Made by a program: the position numbers and the translations under genes. A stretch of 64,000 nt of DNA from Candidatus Desulfofervidaceae bacterium. Its GTDB lineage: Bacteria; Desulfobacterota; Desulfofervidia; Desulfofervidales; Desulfofervidaceae. Shown in pieces: positions 43,532 to 52,794 of the stretch. Every line of letters begins with the position of its first letter. Position 1 is the stretch's first letter. The DNA is taken from NCBI GenBank assembly GCA_027038965.1, contig JALWFG010000005.1:332760-396759 (forward strand), written 5' to 3'. The notes below the pieces were generated by a model. The model was given only the letters and a program-made list of their open reading frames with translations. It did no database searches and was not told the origin of the DNA.

Positions 43532-44242
43532 ATGAGTATAAATCAATTAAATCAAATTCAAGCTTCAGGGTTAGGGGGTACTTCTAAAAAAGCGTTATCT
43601 CCTAAAACATTAAGCGAAGAAGATTTCTATACCCTTTTGATCACACAGTTACAAAATCAAGACCCCCTAAATCCCTTGGATTCCCAACAGATGATGTCTC
43701 AAATCTCTCAATTGACTCAGCTTAACGCTATCAAAAACATGGAAAAGCATATAGAAGATATGACTAAATACCAGCTTTCTGTAAACAACTTAGCTGCCCT
43801 TAGTCTCTTAGGAAAAGAAGTAGCAGCTCAAGGCAATACCATTCATCTCACCGAAGGCAGTAATGCCAACATCCAGTTCTTGTTAAATAACGACGCCCAA
43901 GATGTAGTCCTGAGCATTTATGATACCAATGGCAATCAAATCCGAACTCTGGATATAGGCAAACAAAGTGCAGGAGAACATACCATAACTTGGGATGGAC
44001 GAGACAACAGCGGAAACTTCGTTCCAAGTGGTAGTTATAAGTTTGATGTAGCAGCAGTTGACCAAAATGGCAATCCTGTAGAAACCTCCACTTACATGAC
44101 AGGCAAGGTCACCGAGGCCGATTTTGATAATAATACTCTTTATCTCTACCTTCAAGGATATAATCAACCAGTAAGTCTAGACCAAATAGTCAAAATTAAA
44201 GATATAAACAACACTCAAAACAACAATCAAGGAGGGGTGTAA
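43532..44242 (+). CDS. flgD: Flagellar hook-capping protein FlgD
   Basis: 236 residues. The N-terminal scaffold signature LSEEDFYTLLITQLQNQDPL, then NPLDSQQMMSQISQLTQLNA, is diagnostic. The FlgD Ig-like and Tudor-like domains follow (VVLSIYDTNGNQIRTLDIG, TWDGRDNSGNFVPSGSYKFD). It caps the growing hook during assembly of FlgE. AGGAGG precedes ATG. Confidence 0.97.
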   Translation: MSINQLNQIQASGLGGTSKKALSPKTLSEEDFYTLLITQLQNQDPLNPLDSQQMMSQISQLTQLNAIKNMEKHIEDMTKYQLSVNNLAALSLLGKEVAAQGNTIHLTEGSNANIQFLLNNDAQDVVLSIYDTNGNQIRTLDIGKQSAGEHTITWDGRDNSGNFVPSGSYKFDVAAVDQNGNPVETSTYMTGKVTEADFDNNTLYLYLQGYNQPVSLDQIVKIKDINNTQNNNQGGV

Positions 44243-44244
44243 AG

Positions 44245-45534
44245 ATGCTTAAATCATTATTTACAGCCGTAAGTGGCCTTAATGCCACAAGTCTGGCTAT
44301 GGGCGTAGTAGGCAATAATATCTCCAATGTTAACACAATTGGGTTCAAAGGCTCTCGGTATAACTTTGCGGATTTATTAAGCTCCTCCATAGGTAACGTC
44401 AATATTGGTGGTGGGGTTCGCCTAAGTAGCACCGTACCAAACCTCATGCAAGGTTCTATCATTACCACAGGAGTGGTTACAGATTTGGCCATTGATGGAG
44501 ATGGTTTTTTTATCGTTAACGACGGAGAAGGAAACTATTACACCAGGGCCGGAGGATTTATAATAGATAAAGATGGAAATCTTGTCACTCCAGAGGGATA
44601 TAAACTTCAAGGATGGCAAGTCAATGAAAACGGGACTATCAGTAGCACCTTGGGGGATATCAACATTGCCAATGCCGTCTGCGAAGCTCAAGCCACCTCT
44701 AGTGTGAATCTCAAGGTAAACTTAGATTCAACCGCTTCTCCCCCCTCTAATGCGGCCTGGTGGTCGTCTTATACCCCAGGGAGTACCCTCTCCTCTTCTC
44801 CCCCAGCCGATTCATACAACTATTCTACCACCTTAACAGTATATGATTCATTGGGGAATGACCATGCTGTCAATGTATATTTTGTCAAAGACGCCACCAC
44901 ACCCAACACTTGGGCAGCTCATTATGTATACACCGATAGTAGCGGAAATCTCACATATGCAGGGTCTCAAACCCTTACTTTCAACTCTGACGGTTCCCTT
45001 TACGATGACAACAGTAGTACTGGAATAAACTTTGATTTTGGGGGTGGGGCAGCGGCCCAAACGATTAACTTTGACTATGGAACAGGCACTAATGAAGGGG
45101 GAACGGGTTTAGATGGCTCCACTCAGTTTTCGCTCCCCTTTTCTACGAATTTCTTGGGGCAAGATGGCTATCCTGCCGGTTCCTTGGTAAACATCTCCAT
45201 TGATACAGATGGCATTATCCATGGGCTTTTTTCAAATGGCGAGGTAAAAAAACTCTATCAGATTGCGTTAACTACCTTCACCAGTCCATATAACCTAGCC
45301 AAGGTAGGGGACAATCTTTACAGCCAAACAGGCAGTTCAGGCCAAGCAATTGTGGGAACTCCAAACAGTGGCGGACGAGGGAGAATCCTTTCAGGTTCTT
45401 TGGAGATGTCCAATGTAGACTTAGCCACTGAATTTACAAATATGATATTGGTTCAACGGGCCTTTCAGGCCAATGCCCGAGTGGTCACTACAAGTGATGA
45501 AATCCTAACAGAATTGGTTAACCTCAAGCGTTAA
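44245..45534 (+). CDS. flgE: Flagellar hook protein FlgE
   Basis: 429 residues. The N-terminal D0 region (SLFTAVSGLNATSLAMGVVG, NNISNVNTIGFKGSRY) and C-terminal D0 (LEMSNVDLATEFTNMILVQR, AFQANARVVTTSDEIL) are typical. The surface domain between is Ser/Thr/Gly-rich. Length exceeds FlgF and FlgG and fits a hook protein; it directly follows the hook cap gene. Confidence 0.95.
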   Translation: MLKSLFTAVSGLNATSLAMGVVGNNISNVNTIGFKGSRYNFADLLSSSIGNVNIGGGVRLSSTVPNLMQGSIITTGVVTDLAIDGDGFFIVNDGEGNYYTRAGGFIIDKDGNLVTPEGYKLQGWQVNENGTISSTLGDINIANAVCEAQATSSVNLKVNLDSTASPPSNAAWWSSYTPGSTLSSSPPADSYNYSTTLTVYDSLGNDHAVNVYFVKDATTPNTWAAHYVYTDSSGNLTYAGSQTLTFNSDGSLYDDNSSTGINFDFGGGAAAQTINFDYGTGTNEGGTGLDGSTQFSLPFSTNFLGQDGYPAGSLVNISIDTDGIIHGLFSNGEVKKLYQIALTTFTSPYNLAKVGDNLYSQTGSSGQAIVGTPNSGGRGRILSGSLEMSNVDLATEFTNMILVQRAFQANARVVTTSDEILTELVNLKR

Positions 45535-45546
45535 GGAGGATGATTC

Positions 45547-46233
45547 ATGAATCTGGGGATTTATACCGCTGTTTCAGGAAACATAATTCAAGAAGAAAAA
45601 TTGAATGTTATTGCCAATAATTTGGCCAATGCCAATACCCCTGGTTTTAAAAAGGACAGAATTGCCTTTCGTCAGTATTTTTTGGCAGCCATTGGTGAAA
45701 GAAAAACAGACCTTTCGCCTGGTGTCATTCATCAAACAAACAACCCCTTCGATTTGGCCATTCAAGGAGAAGGATATTTCACAGTTCAAACGCCTCAAGG
45801 AATTGCCTTCACTCGAGGAGGAAACTTTACCTTAGATAAGGATAAAAGACTCGTAACCAGCAATGGCTATCCTGTCTTGGGTAAAAAAGGGCCTATTGTA
45901 ATAAATGGTTCAAAAGTTGTGATTAACAATGAAGGCAGCGTCATAGTGGATGGCAAAGTAATAAACCAACTCAAGATTGTTACCTTCCCTAAAAAAAATC
46001 TTCAACGATTAGGGAGTGGGCTCTTAATCCCGGCAGCAGGTGTGTCCCCAGTAGAAGCCAAAAACGCAGAGGTTTGGCAAGGATATTTGGAAAACGCCAA
46101 TGTAAATGTAGTCAAAGAAATGGTAAATATGATTGAAGTGATGCGCACCTACGAGGCCTGCCAAAAAACCATTCAAAGTATAGATGAAGCCACTAATCAA
46201 GCCATTAACAATGTAGGCAATGTAAGAACTTAA
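45547..46233 (+). CDS. flgF: Flagellar rod protein FlgF
   Basis: 228 residues. It has the rod-protein N-terminus ([37 protein letters not shown]), the [20 protein letters not shown] block, and C-terminal [20 protein letters not shown], then [20 protein letters not shown]. It is shorter than FlgG and lies directly before it, the usual flgF-flgG order. It forms part of the proximal rod. Confidence 0.94.
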   Translation: MNLGIYTAVSGNIIQEEKLNVIANNLANANTPGFKKDRIAFRQYFLAAIGERKTDLSPGVIHQTNNPFDLAIQGEGYFTVQTPQGIAFTRGGNFTLDKDKRLVTSNGYPVLGKKGPIVINGSKVVINNEGSVIVDGKVINQLKIVTFPKKNLQRLGSGLLIPAAGVSPVEAKNAEVWQGYLENANVNVVKEMVNMIEVMRTYEACQKTIQSIDEATNQAINNVGNVRT

Positions 46234-46253
46234 ATTTATTAGGAGGTAAGAAA

Positions 46254-47042
46254 ATGCTAAGGGCATTATGGATTGCGGCTACAGGCATGGAAGCCCAAAA
46301 CTTAAATGTAGATGTAATTTCCAACAATCTGGCCAATGTAAACACGGTAGGATTCAAAAGGGCAAGGGCAGATTTTCAAGACCTTATGTACCAAACTATA
46401 ACCGCACCAGGAACGGCCTCCACTGTTCAAACCACTGTGCCTACTGGTATTGAATTAGGTCAAGGGGTAAGACCCATTGCGGTTCAAAAGATATTTTCAC
46501 AAGGAGACTACAAACAAACCGGAAATCCCCTAGATTTGGCCATTGAAGGAGACGGTTTCTTTCAAATCCTGCTTCCCAATGGAGACCTCGCTTACTCTCG
46601 CTCCGGTGCCTTTAAACTAGATAGGGACGGTCGGCTGGTTACCTCTGATGGTTATCCCCTTCAGCCAGAAATCACTATTCCTGAAAATGCAGAAAGCGTC
46701 ACTATCGGAAGTGACGGTACAGTTTCCGTAACCTTACCTGGACAAACCCAAGCCAGTCAAATTGGCCAAATCCAGCTAGTAAAGTTTATCAATCCTGCAG
46801 GTTTGAGAAGTATTGGGAGAAATCTCTATATGCCTACCGATTCCTCTGGAGATCCCATTATTGGCAATCCTGGAGAAGAAGGGTTTGGAACCATTGCTCA
46901 GGGATATCTGGAAATGTCAAATGTCAGTGTAGTAGAGGAAATGGTAAACATGATTATTGCCCAACGGGCCTACGAAGTCAACGCCAAGGCCATTCAAACA
47001 TCTGACGAAATGCTTCAAATGGCAAACAATGTAAAGAGGTAA
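46254..47042 (+). CDS. flgG: Flagellar distal rod protein FlgG
   Basis: 262 residues, the canonical FlgG length. The N-terminus is [20 protein letters not shown], then [27 protein letters not shown]. The C-terminus is [20 protein letters not shown], then [20 protein letters not shown]. It is the distal rod, enclosed by the P and L rings encoded just downstream. AGGAGGTAAG lies upstream of ATG. Confidence 0.98.
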   Translation: MLRALWIAATGMEAQNLNVDVISNNLANVNTVGFKRARADFQDLMYQTITAPGTASTVQTTVPTGIELGQGVRPIAVQKIFSQGDYKQTGNPLDLAIEGDGFFQILLPNGDLAYSRSGAFKLDRDGRLVTSDGYPLQPEITIPENAESVTIGSDGTVSVTLPGQTQASQIGQIQLVKFINPAGLRSIGRNLYMPTDSSGDPIIGNPGEEGFGTIAQGYLEMSNVSVVEEMVNMIIAQRAYEVNAKAIQTSDEMLQMANNVKR

Positions 47043-47050
47043 AATCGCCA

Positions 47051-48001
47051 ATGCGGCTTGGAATTAAGATTTTAGCAATCATTGTGTTTTGTGCTGTTTC
47101 TGCCCAGCTACAGGCAAACATATTAACAATAAAAATTCCGCAGAGGGTAACTGTAAACACCCAGGTTGTTTGTTTGGGAGATATTGCATCTAACAAAAAA
47201 GAACTTCCTTCGAATATCCAAAAACTTGTCATTGGAAATATTGTTATTCCAGGGGCATCCCTGCAAATTTCTAAAGAATATCTCTTGGCAAGGCTTAGTC
47301 AGAGTGAAATCGACCCAAAGACTGTGATCTTGCTGTGTCCTAAAAAGATAACGATTGTTAGAAAGTTTATTAAAATTTCGTCTCAGGAAATAACTGAAAT
47401 TGCCAAACATTGCATTTCAGAATATGCCCCTTGGTCTTCCATAAAAATTGAGCAACTAAAGGCACAGGGAGAGGTTATTCTGCCATTTGGTAAAGTAACT
47501 TACCAATGTCTTCCACCAGCTCAATCTAGGTATATAGGAAGCTTTTCTCTCCCTATTCTTTTCAAAGTTGACGGCAGGGAAAGGACAAAAACTTGGGTAA
47601 TTGCCAAGACAAAGGTCATTTTAAAGGCCATCGTTGCCGCTCAAAACCTAAATAGAGGGAAAATAGTTACCAAACAGGATATACAAGTTAAAAAAATGGA
47701 GTTTCAAAATCCCCCTAGTAATTTAATTTCCAATCTTGATGAAGTTATTGGTAAAAGGACGAAAAGGTTTATCAGGATAGGTAGCATTTTAACTAAAGCC
47801 GATATAGAAAAGGTGCCTGTCATAAAAAGGGGAAGTAAAGTCACCATTGTCGTGGAATCCCCGGTGTTAAAGATCACGGCCCCTGGAAAGGCAAAAGAGG
47901 ATGGCTGTAAGGGAGATGTTATCAAAGTTTTAAATTTGTCTTCTAAAAAAACAATTTATGCTACCGTTATAAATGCTCATATAGTAAAGGTGGGATTTTA
48001 A
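47051..48001 (+). CDS. flgA: Flagellar P-ring assembly chaperone FlgA
   Basis: 316 residues. It has a signal peptide (LGIKILAIIVFCAVSAQLQA), then a SAF-type domain and the C-terminal FlgA domain (GKIVTKQDIQVKKMEF, RIGSILTKADIEKVPVIKRG, VTIVVESPVLKITAPGKA). It is a periplasmic chaperone for FlgI. It is somewhat longer than E. coli FlgA because of an extended N-terminal part, as in many delta-type bacteria. It stands between flgG and flgH. Confidence 0.93.
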   Translation: MRLGIKILAIIVFCAVSAQLQANILTIKIPQRVTVNTQVVCLGDIASNKKELPSNIQKLVIGNIVIPGASLQISKEYLLARLSQSEIDPKTVILLCPKKITIVRKFIKISSQEITEIAKHCISEYAPWSSIKIEQLKAQGEVILPFGKVTYQCLPPAQSRYIGSFSLPILFKVDGRERTKTWVIAKTKVILKAIVAAQNLNRGKIVTKQDIQVKKMEFQNPPSNLISNLDEVIGKRTKRFIRIGSILTKADIEKVPVIKRGSKVTIVVESPVLKITAPGKAKEDGCKGDVIKVLNLSSKKTIYATVINAHIVKVGF

Positions 48002-48003
48002 AA

Positions 48004-48660
48004 ATGAAAAGAATTTTATGGATATTGGTTTTAAGCCTTTTTTGGACCAATTGTGCTCAAAGGGCCCCAATGGTTAGGGCACCTTCACCAATAAACATTG
48101 TTCCACCCCAACCTGAATCCCCTCCCAAACATTCCCTATTTACTGAATCTAGTCCTCAATCTCGCTTATTTGCCGACCATAAGGCATATCAAGTAGGAGA
48201 CGTGATTGTTGTTCAGGTATTAGAAAGTGCTCAGGCATATAACAAGGCTCAAACCAAAACTTCTAGGCAGTCTTCTGCCGGTGGCGGAATAAGCAATTTT
48301 TTTGGTATAAACCTTTCCAAAGAAACTTCGTTATCTGCAAATACAAATAACTCCTTTCAGGGCTCAGGAGAAACTAGCCGGCAAGAAAAACTGGTAACTA
48401 CCTTTGCGGCTCAGGTGATTAAGGTTTTCCCCAATGGAAACCTCCTAATTCAAGGCAGAAGGGATTTGGTTATTAATAGTGAAAGGAGATATATAATCAT
48501 TAGAGGCGTTGTGCGTCCTGAAGATATTTCTCCCAATAATACTGTACTTTCAACAAGTATTGCCAACGCAGAAGTAGTATACACTGGTAGAGGAGCTGTA
48601 TCTGACAAACAGAAACCAGGATGGTTTATCCGAATCTTTGATAATATCTGGCCATTTTAG
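48004..48660 (+). CDS. flgH: Flagellar L-ring protein FlgH
   Basis: 218 residues. FlgH builds the outer-membrane L ring. Family blocks: LFADHKAYQVGDVIVVQVLE, then AQVIKVFPNGNLLIQGRRDL, then RGVVRPEDISPNNTVLSTSI, and an aromatic C-terminus GWFIRIFDNIWPF. A Cys follows the hydrophobic leader (LSLFWTNC), but the residues before it do not match a standard lipobox well (Asn at -1). FlgH is normally a lipoprotein, so acylation is likely but not proven by the motif. Confidence 0.96.
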   Translation: MKRILWILVLSLFWTNCAQRAPMVRAPSPINIVPPQPESPPKHSLFTESSPQSRLFADHKAYQVGDVIVVQVLESAQAYNKAQTKTSRQSSAGGGISNFFGINLSKETSLSANTNNSFQGSGETSRQEKLVTTFAAQVIKVFPNGNLLIQGRRDLVINSERRYIIIRGVVRPEDISPNNTVLSTSIANAEVVYTGRGAVSDKQKPGWFIRIFDNIWPF

Positions 48661-48689
48661 TAAAATAGTTTTTAATAAGGGAAAGGGCT

Positions 48690-49781
48690 ATGAAGAAATT
48701 AATTATCGCATTGGTATTTATAGTTGTCTCTTCTTTATCCTCATCTGCCGCCAGGTTAAAGGACATAGCTCACATATATGGGGTAAGAAATTTTCAACTT
48801 GTGGGATACAGCCTAGTTGTAGGGTTAGCAGGGACTGGAGATGGTCAACAAATCATCTTCACCCTTCAGTCCATTGCTAATATGCTGGAGCGCTTTGGGG
48901 TAAAGGTGGATACACGTCAGCTTCGTACCCGAAATGTAGCTGCAGTCATGGTTACGGCTGAAATTCCCCCCTTTGCTAAAACAGGAACGAGGATCGATGT
49001 TCTTGTTTCCTCTATGGGGGATGCCAAAAGTCTTGAGGGGGGAACCCTTCTCATGACACCACTCAGAGGACCAGATGGCAAGGTATATGCCGTCGCCCAA
49101 GGTCCTATCTCCATTGGTGGATTTGGTGGTGGTGGAGCAGGAGCTAGGGTTAGAAAAAACTTTCTTACTGTAGGAAGGGTAATTAACGGAGCCACCATAG
49201 AAAGGGAAATTCCGATACGCTTTGTACAAAACAATGAAATTTCAATCGTTTTAGATCAACCTGATTTCACCACTGCCGCAGATGTTGCCCAACGCATCAA
49301 CGAAAATTTCAATGCCAGCATTGCCAACGCTGTAGACGCAGAGACCATAAAGGTCAAAGTTCCTATCACTTATCAACAGAGTCTGATTGATTTCATAGCA
49401 AGAGTTGAAAATACGGAGGTAAAAACAGATACTCCAGCCAAAATTGTTGTGAATGAAAGGACGGGCACGGTTGTTATTGGAGAGAATGTGCGCATTTCCA
49501 CTGTAGCAGTAGCTCAGGGAGGATTAAGTATCATCATTAAAGAGGCGCCCCAAGTTTCTCAACCCCTTCCCTTTTCTACTGGAGAGACCGTGGTCACCCC
49601 CAAGACTCAAGTAAAAATTCAGGAGGAGAAAACTCCTCTCTATTTGGTTCCTAAAACTGCAACCATTAGAGATTTGGTCAAGGCCCTTAATGCCATTGGA
49701 GCTACGCCTCGGGACTTAATTGCCATTTTGCAAGCTATTAAGGCAGCAGGAGCGCTTAATGCTGAACTGGAGGTCATTTAG
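48690..49781 (+). CDS. flgI: Flagellar P-ring protein FlgI
   Basis: 363 residues. It has a signal peptide (LIIALVFIVVSSLSSSA), then the highly conserved FlgI body: RLKDIAHIYGVRNFQLVGYS, LVVGLAGTGDG, ITAEIPPF-like VTAEIPPFAKTGTRIDVLVS, SMGDAKSLEGGTLLMTPLRG. It is periplasmic and surrounds the distal rod. Its presence with FlgH shows that the cell has an outer membrane and peptidoglycan. Confidence 0.98.
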   Translation: MKKLIIALVFIVVSSLSSSAARLKDIAHIYGVRNFQLVGYSLVVGLAGTGDGQQIIFTLQSIANMLERFGVKVDTRQLRTRNVAAVMVTAEIPPFAKTGTRIDVLVSSMGDAKSLEGGTLLMTPLRGPDGKVYAVAQGPISIGGFGGGGAGARVRKNFLTVGRVINGATIEREIPIRFVQNNEISIVLDQPDFTTAADVAQRINENFNASIANAVDAETIKVKVPITYQQSLIDFIARVENTEVKTDTPAKIVVNERTGTVVIGENVRISTVAVAQGGLSIIIKEAPQVSQPLPFSTGETVVTPKTQVKIQEEKTPLYLVPKTATIRDLVKALNAIGATPRDLIAILQAIKAAGALNAELEVI

Positions 49782-49783
49782 CC

Positions 49784-50128
49784 ATGAAGGCCAATCTTAT
49801 AAATTCTATCAATTTTAGAAACGTAAAACCCCCTCCTCAAAAATTAAAAGAGGCGTGTAAAGAATTTGAATCCTTTTTTATTTATTACATCCTTAAAACC
49901 ATGAGAAAGACTATACCTAAAACAAATCTTTTTGGAAATGGTCTGAGTATGAATGTTTATACCTCAATGTTGGACGAACAGTTTGCCAACAAAATCAGTG
50001 ACGCAGGTGGAATTGGTCTGGCTAAGTTACTCTTAAGGGAATTTGAAAAAAATGAAAGTTTAATTTCATCCGAACATAATGTTAAAGTGACCGATAGTAT
50101 AGCTAGGAAAGGAGGTGAAACCAAATGA
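49784..50128 (+). CDS. flgJ: FlgJ rod-binding domain protein (no muramidase domain)
   Basis: 114 residues, corresponding only to the N-terminal rod-binding half of enterobacterial FlgJ. The signature is EACKEFESFFIYYILKTMRK, then YTSMLDEQFANKISDAGGIG, LAKLL. The C-terminal glucosaminidase domain is absent, as in many non-gammaproteobacteria, so a separate lytic enzyme must open the peptidoglycan. It overlaps flgM by 4 nt (ATGA). Confidence 0.93.
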   Translation: MKANLINSINFRNVKPPPQKLKEACKEFESFFIYYILKTMRKTIPKTNLFGNGLSMNVYTSMLDEQFANKISDAGGIGLAKLLLREFEKNESLISSEHNVKVTDSIARKGGETK

Positions 50129-50457
50129 AGGTCACAGGCAAATCTTTAATCTTAAATCTAGATGTTTTGCAAAAGACCAAAAATGCAAAAAAGCAAGGGA
50201 ATGTCAAGAAAAGTAAGACAAACAATGTGGTTCCGAATAAAAGGCAAGTTTTAACAAGGGAGCACGTCCAAATCTCTAGGCAAGCTCAGGAATTGCAAAG
50301 GTTAAAACAAAATGTTAGTCAACTCCCTTCTGTAAGAAAAGAGAAAGTTGCCCAAACCAAGAGGGCTATTGCTCAAGGTTCATATCAGGTAAATTCTAAG
50401 GCAACGGCTACCAAACTACTTCACAATGGGTTAATAAATAAAATTTATAGTCGATAA
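50125..50457 (+). CDS. flgM: Anti-sigma-28 factor FlgM
   Basis: 110 residues. The C-terminal FlgM pattern is visible: VQISRQAQELQRLKQNV, then RKEKVAQTKRAIAQGSYQVN, then KATATKLL. FlgM holds FliA inactive until it is exported through the completed hook. It is coupled to flgJ and precedes the hook-filament junction genes, the expected location. The N-terminal half is basic and probably disordered. Confidence 0.9.
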   Translation: MKVTGKSLILNLDVLQKTKNAKKQGNVKKSKTNNVVPNKRQVLTREHVQISRQAQELQRLKQNVSQLPSVRKEKVAQTKRAIAQGSYQVNSKATATKLLHNGLINKIYSR

Positions 50458-50476
50458 ATTTAAATAGGATCTAAAA

Positions 50477-51883
50477 ATGCACGGGATTTATGGCCTCATA
50501 GATATAGGTATAAGTACGCTTCGCACGGCTCAAACGGCCTTAATGGCTACTGGGGATAATATCTCTAATGCCGAAAACCCCAATTTCACCCGCAGGGAAG
50601 TTGTCTTTCAGGAGAAACCCCCGATCGTATCCCTGCCCATTCTAATTGGAAGAGGGGCCGAGGTAGTAAAAATCAAACGGGTCTATGACACATTTTTAGC
50701 CAAACAATGGCAGCAAGAACAAGCAGGCATGGGCTATTATGAAGTCAAAAAGGAAGGCATGGACAGAGTAGAAACTATCTTTAATGACCTTCAAGGAGGC
50801 GGCATCAGTGATAACTTAACGGCATTTTGGAATGCTTGGGAAGAAGTAGCTTCGGATCCAACTAGCAGCGTTGCTCGGCAGAATCTTCTTTATAAGACAA
50901 ATACCCTTATAAATAATTTTCACAAAATGAGTGATGACCTCAAAGGACTTCAAACGGACATGGACACTGAGATAGCCAATGCTGTAACCCAGATTAATAC
51001 CATTTCTCAACAAATTGCCTATCTAAATCAGCAAATCAAGAGTATTGAAGTAAGAAATGTGGATGCAAATAATTTTCGGGATGAGAGAGACAAATTAATA
51101 AGACAACTTTCGGAATTAGGCGATGTTACAACATTTGAAACCGAAAACGGAATAACGGTCCTCCTTGGTGGAATGCCTTTGGTAGAAGGAAACAAAGCAT
51201 ATTCTTTAGAGACAGAAACAAACGCAACTGGTCATTACCAAATCAACTGGCTTGGGGAAAACAACTTGAAAGTTAATATAACCAACAGGATTACCAACGG
51301 CAAGGTGGGAGCATATTTGGAACTGAGAGATACTATCATTCCGAACTATTTAAACGAAGTTGATAAATTGGCGTATAATCTTGTAGAAGAAATAAATAGC
51401 CAGCATCAATTAGGTTATGGCTTAGATGGAAATACAGGTTATAATTTTTTTGATCCCTTAGCCTCAATTACCGATGCAGCCCAAAATATCAATTTGAGTT
51501 CTGATGTATCGGATAGTCCTGACCATATTGCTGCTGCTTCCTCATGGTCCACTGGAGGGGAACCGGGTAACAACCAAAACGCCTTGGCCATTTTAGGGCT
51601 AAAAGATAGTCCTATTGCTGGTTTAAATAATAGCACCTTTGGGGATTTCTATCACTCTCTTATCGGCTTGGTAGGAACAAAAACTCAGGAAACAAACCTC
51701 AATTATGACCATCAAAAAATGGTTTTAAAGGAAGTAAAAGATAGGTTCGATACCGTTTCTGGGGTATCAGTAGATGAAGAAGCTGCCAACCTTGTAAAGT
51801 ATCAACAAATGTATAATGCCTCGGCCAAGCTTATATCTGTCGCCGATGAGATGTTTAAGACACTGATTAATCTAGGCACCTAA
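50477..51883 (+). CDS. flgK: Flagellar hook-associated protein FlgK
   Basis: 468 residues. N-terminal D0/D1: GLIDIGISTLRTAQTALMAT, then GDNISNAENPNFTRREVVFQ. Middle: NDLQGGGISDNLTAFWNAWE and the conserved NNFRDERDKLIRQLSELGDV-like segment. C-terminus: GVSVDEEAANLVKYQQMYNA, SAKLISVADEMFKTLINLGT. It is the first hook-filament junction protein. It follows flgM by 19 nt. Confidence 0.97.
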   Translation: MHGIYGLIDIGISTLRTAQTALMATGDNISNAENPNFTRREVVFQEKPPIVSLPILIGRGAEVVKIKRVYDTFLAKQWQQEQAGMGYYEVKKEGMDRVETIFNDLQGGGISDNLTAFWNAWEEVASDPTSSVARQNLLYKTNTLINNFHKMSDDLKGLQTDMDTEIANAVTQINTISQQIAYLNQQIKSIEVRNVDANNFRDERDKLIRQLSELGDVTTFETENGITVLLGGMPLVEGNKAYSLETETNATGHYQINWLGENNLKVNITNRITNGKVGAYLELRDTIIPNYLNEVDKLAYNLVEEINSQHQLGYGLDGNTGYNFFDPLASITDAAQNINLSSDVSDSPDHIAAASSWSTGGEPGNNQNALAILGLKDSPIAGLNNSTFGDFYHSLIGLVGTKTQETNLNYDHQKMVLKEVKDRFDTVSGVSVDEEAANLVKYQQMYNASAKLISVADEMFKTLINLGT

Positions 51884-51894
51884 AGGAGTACAGG

Positions 51895-52794
51895 ATGCGC
51901 GTCACCCAACACATGATCTATCGCAGCTTCCTAACAAATCTTGAAGGAATTAATTCCGAACTTTTGAAAAGTTTTGAAAGAATTTCCTCAGGGAAGAGCA
52001 TAAATAGACCTTCGGATGACCCCTTTCGAGCTACTAAGGCCTTAGGGTATCATTCTATCTTAAACGACATTGAGCAATATAACCGCAATATCAACCGGGC
52101 AATGTCTTGGATGGATGTTACCGAGACGGCCCTTAAACAAACAGAAGATGTTTTGATTAAAACTCAAGAGATTGCTATTTCTCAAGCTAGCGATAATGCT
52201 ACGGCTCAAACAAGAGCAGCATTGGCGGAGTTAGTTCACCAGCTAAAGGAACAAGTATATGACCTTGCAAACACAAAACTAGGCGATGATTATGTCTTCG
52301 CTGGCTATAAAACAAGTACCCCTCCATTTTTAACTACCGATAACAGTTATCATGGAGACACAGGACAAATTGCCATTGATATCAGCTCTTATATGCAACT
52401 AAGTTACAACATTACAGGAGACATTTTTGCCCCTGATTCAAGCACGCCCCCTACCTCTAGCAATAGCATTTTTCAATTATACGATGACCTAGAAACGGCG
52501 CTAAAGAATAACGACGCCGCTACTATCAGAAGTCTCCTTCCGGATATAAATGCCACTTATCAGCGGATTAATTTGGCCCATGCGAAGCTAGGTAATATTA
52601 TGGATAGGTTTGAAAAGGTGCAGTTGGAATTAACCAATACCCAGGTTGACACAAGCAAATTATTGGCCTCTACTGAAGATGCAGATATGGCCAAAACAGC
52701 TACTTCCCTTGCTATGTATCAAAATGTGTATCAGGCCACCCTTGCTGCTATGTCCAAGGTAATTCAACCAAACTTGCTTAATTATTTGACCTGA
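51895..52794 (+). CDS. flgL: Flagellar hook-associated protein FlgL
   Basis: 299 residues, flagellin-like. N-terminus: MRVTQHMIYRSFLTNLEGIN, then RISSGKSINRPSDDPFRATK. C-terminus: TSLAMYQNVYQATLAAMSKV, then IQPNLLNYLT. It is the second hook-filament junction protein. It ends the flagellar cluster; its stop overlaps the convergent histidine kinase gene by 13 nt. Flagellin (fliC) and cap (fliD) genes do not follow. Confidence 0.96.
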   Translation: MRVTQHMIYRSFLTNLEGINSELLKSFERISSGKSINRPSDDPFRATKALGYHSILNDIEQYNRNINRAMSWMDVTETALKQTEDVLIKTQEIAISQASDNATAQTRAALAELVHQLKEQVYDLANTKLGDDYVFAGYKTSTPPFLTTDNSYHGDTGQIAIDISSYMQLSYNITGDIFAPDSSTPPTSSNSIFQLYDDLETALKNNDAATIRSLLPDINATYQRINLAHAKLGNIMDRFEKVQLELTNTQVDTSKLLASTEDADMAKTATSLAMYQNVYQATLAAMSKVIQPNLLNYLT

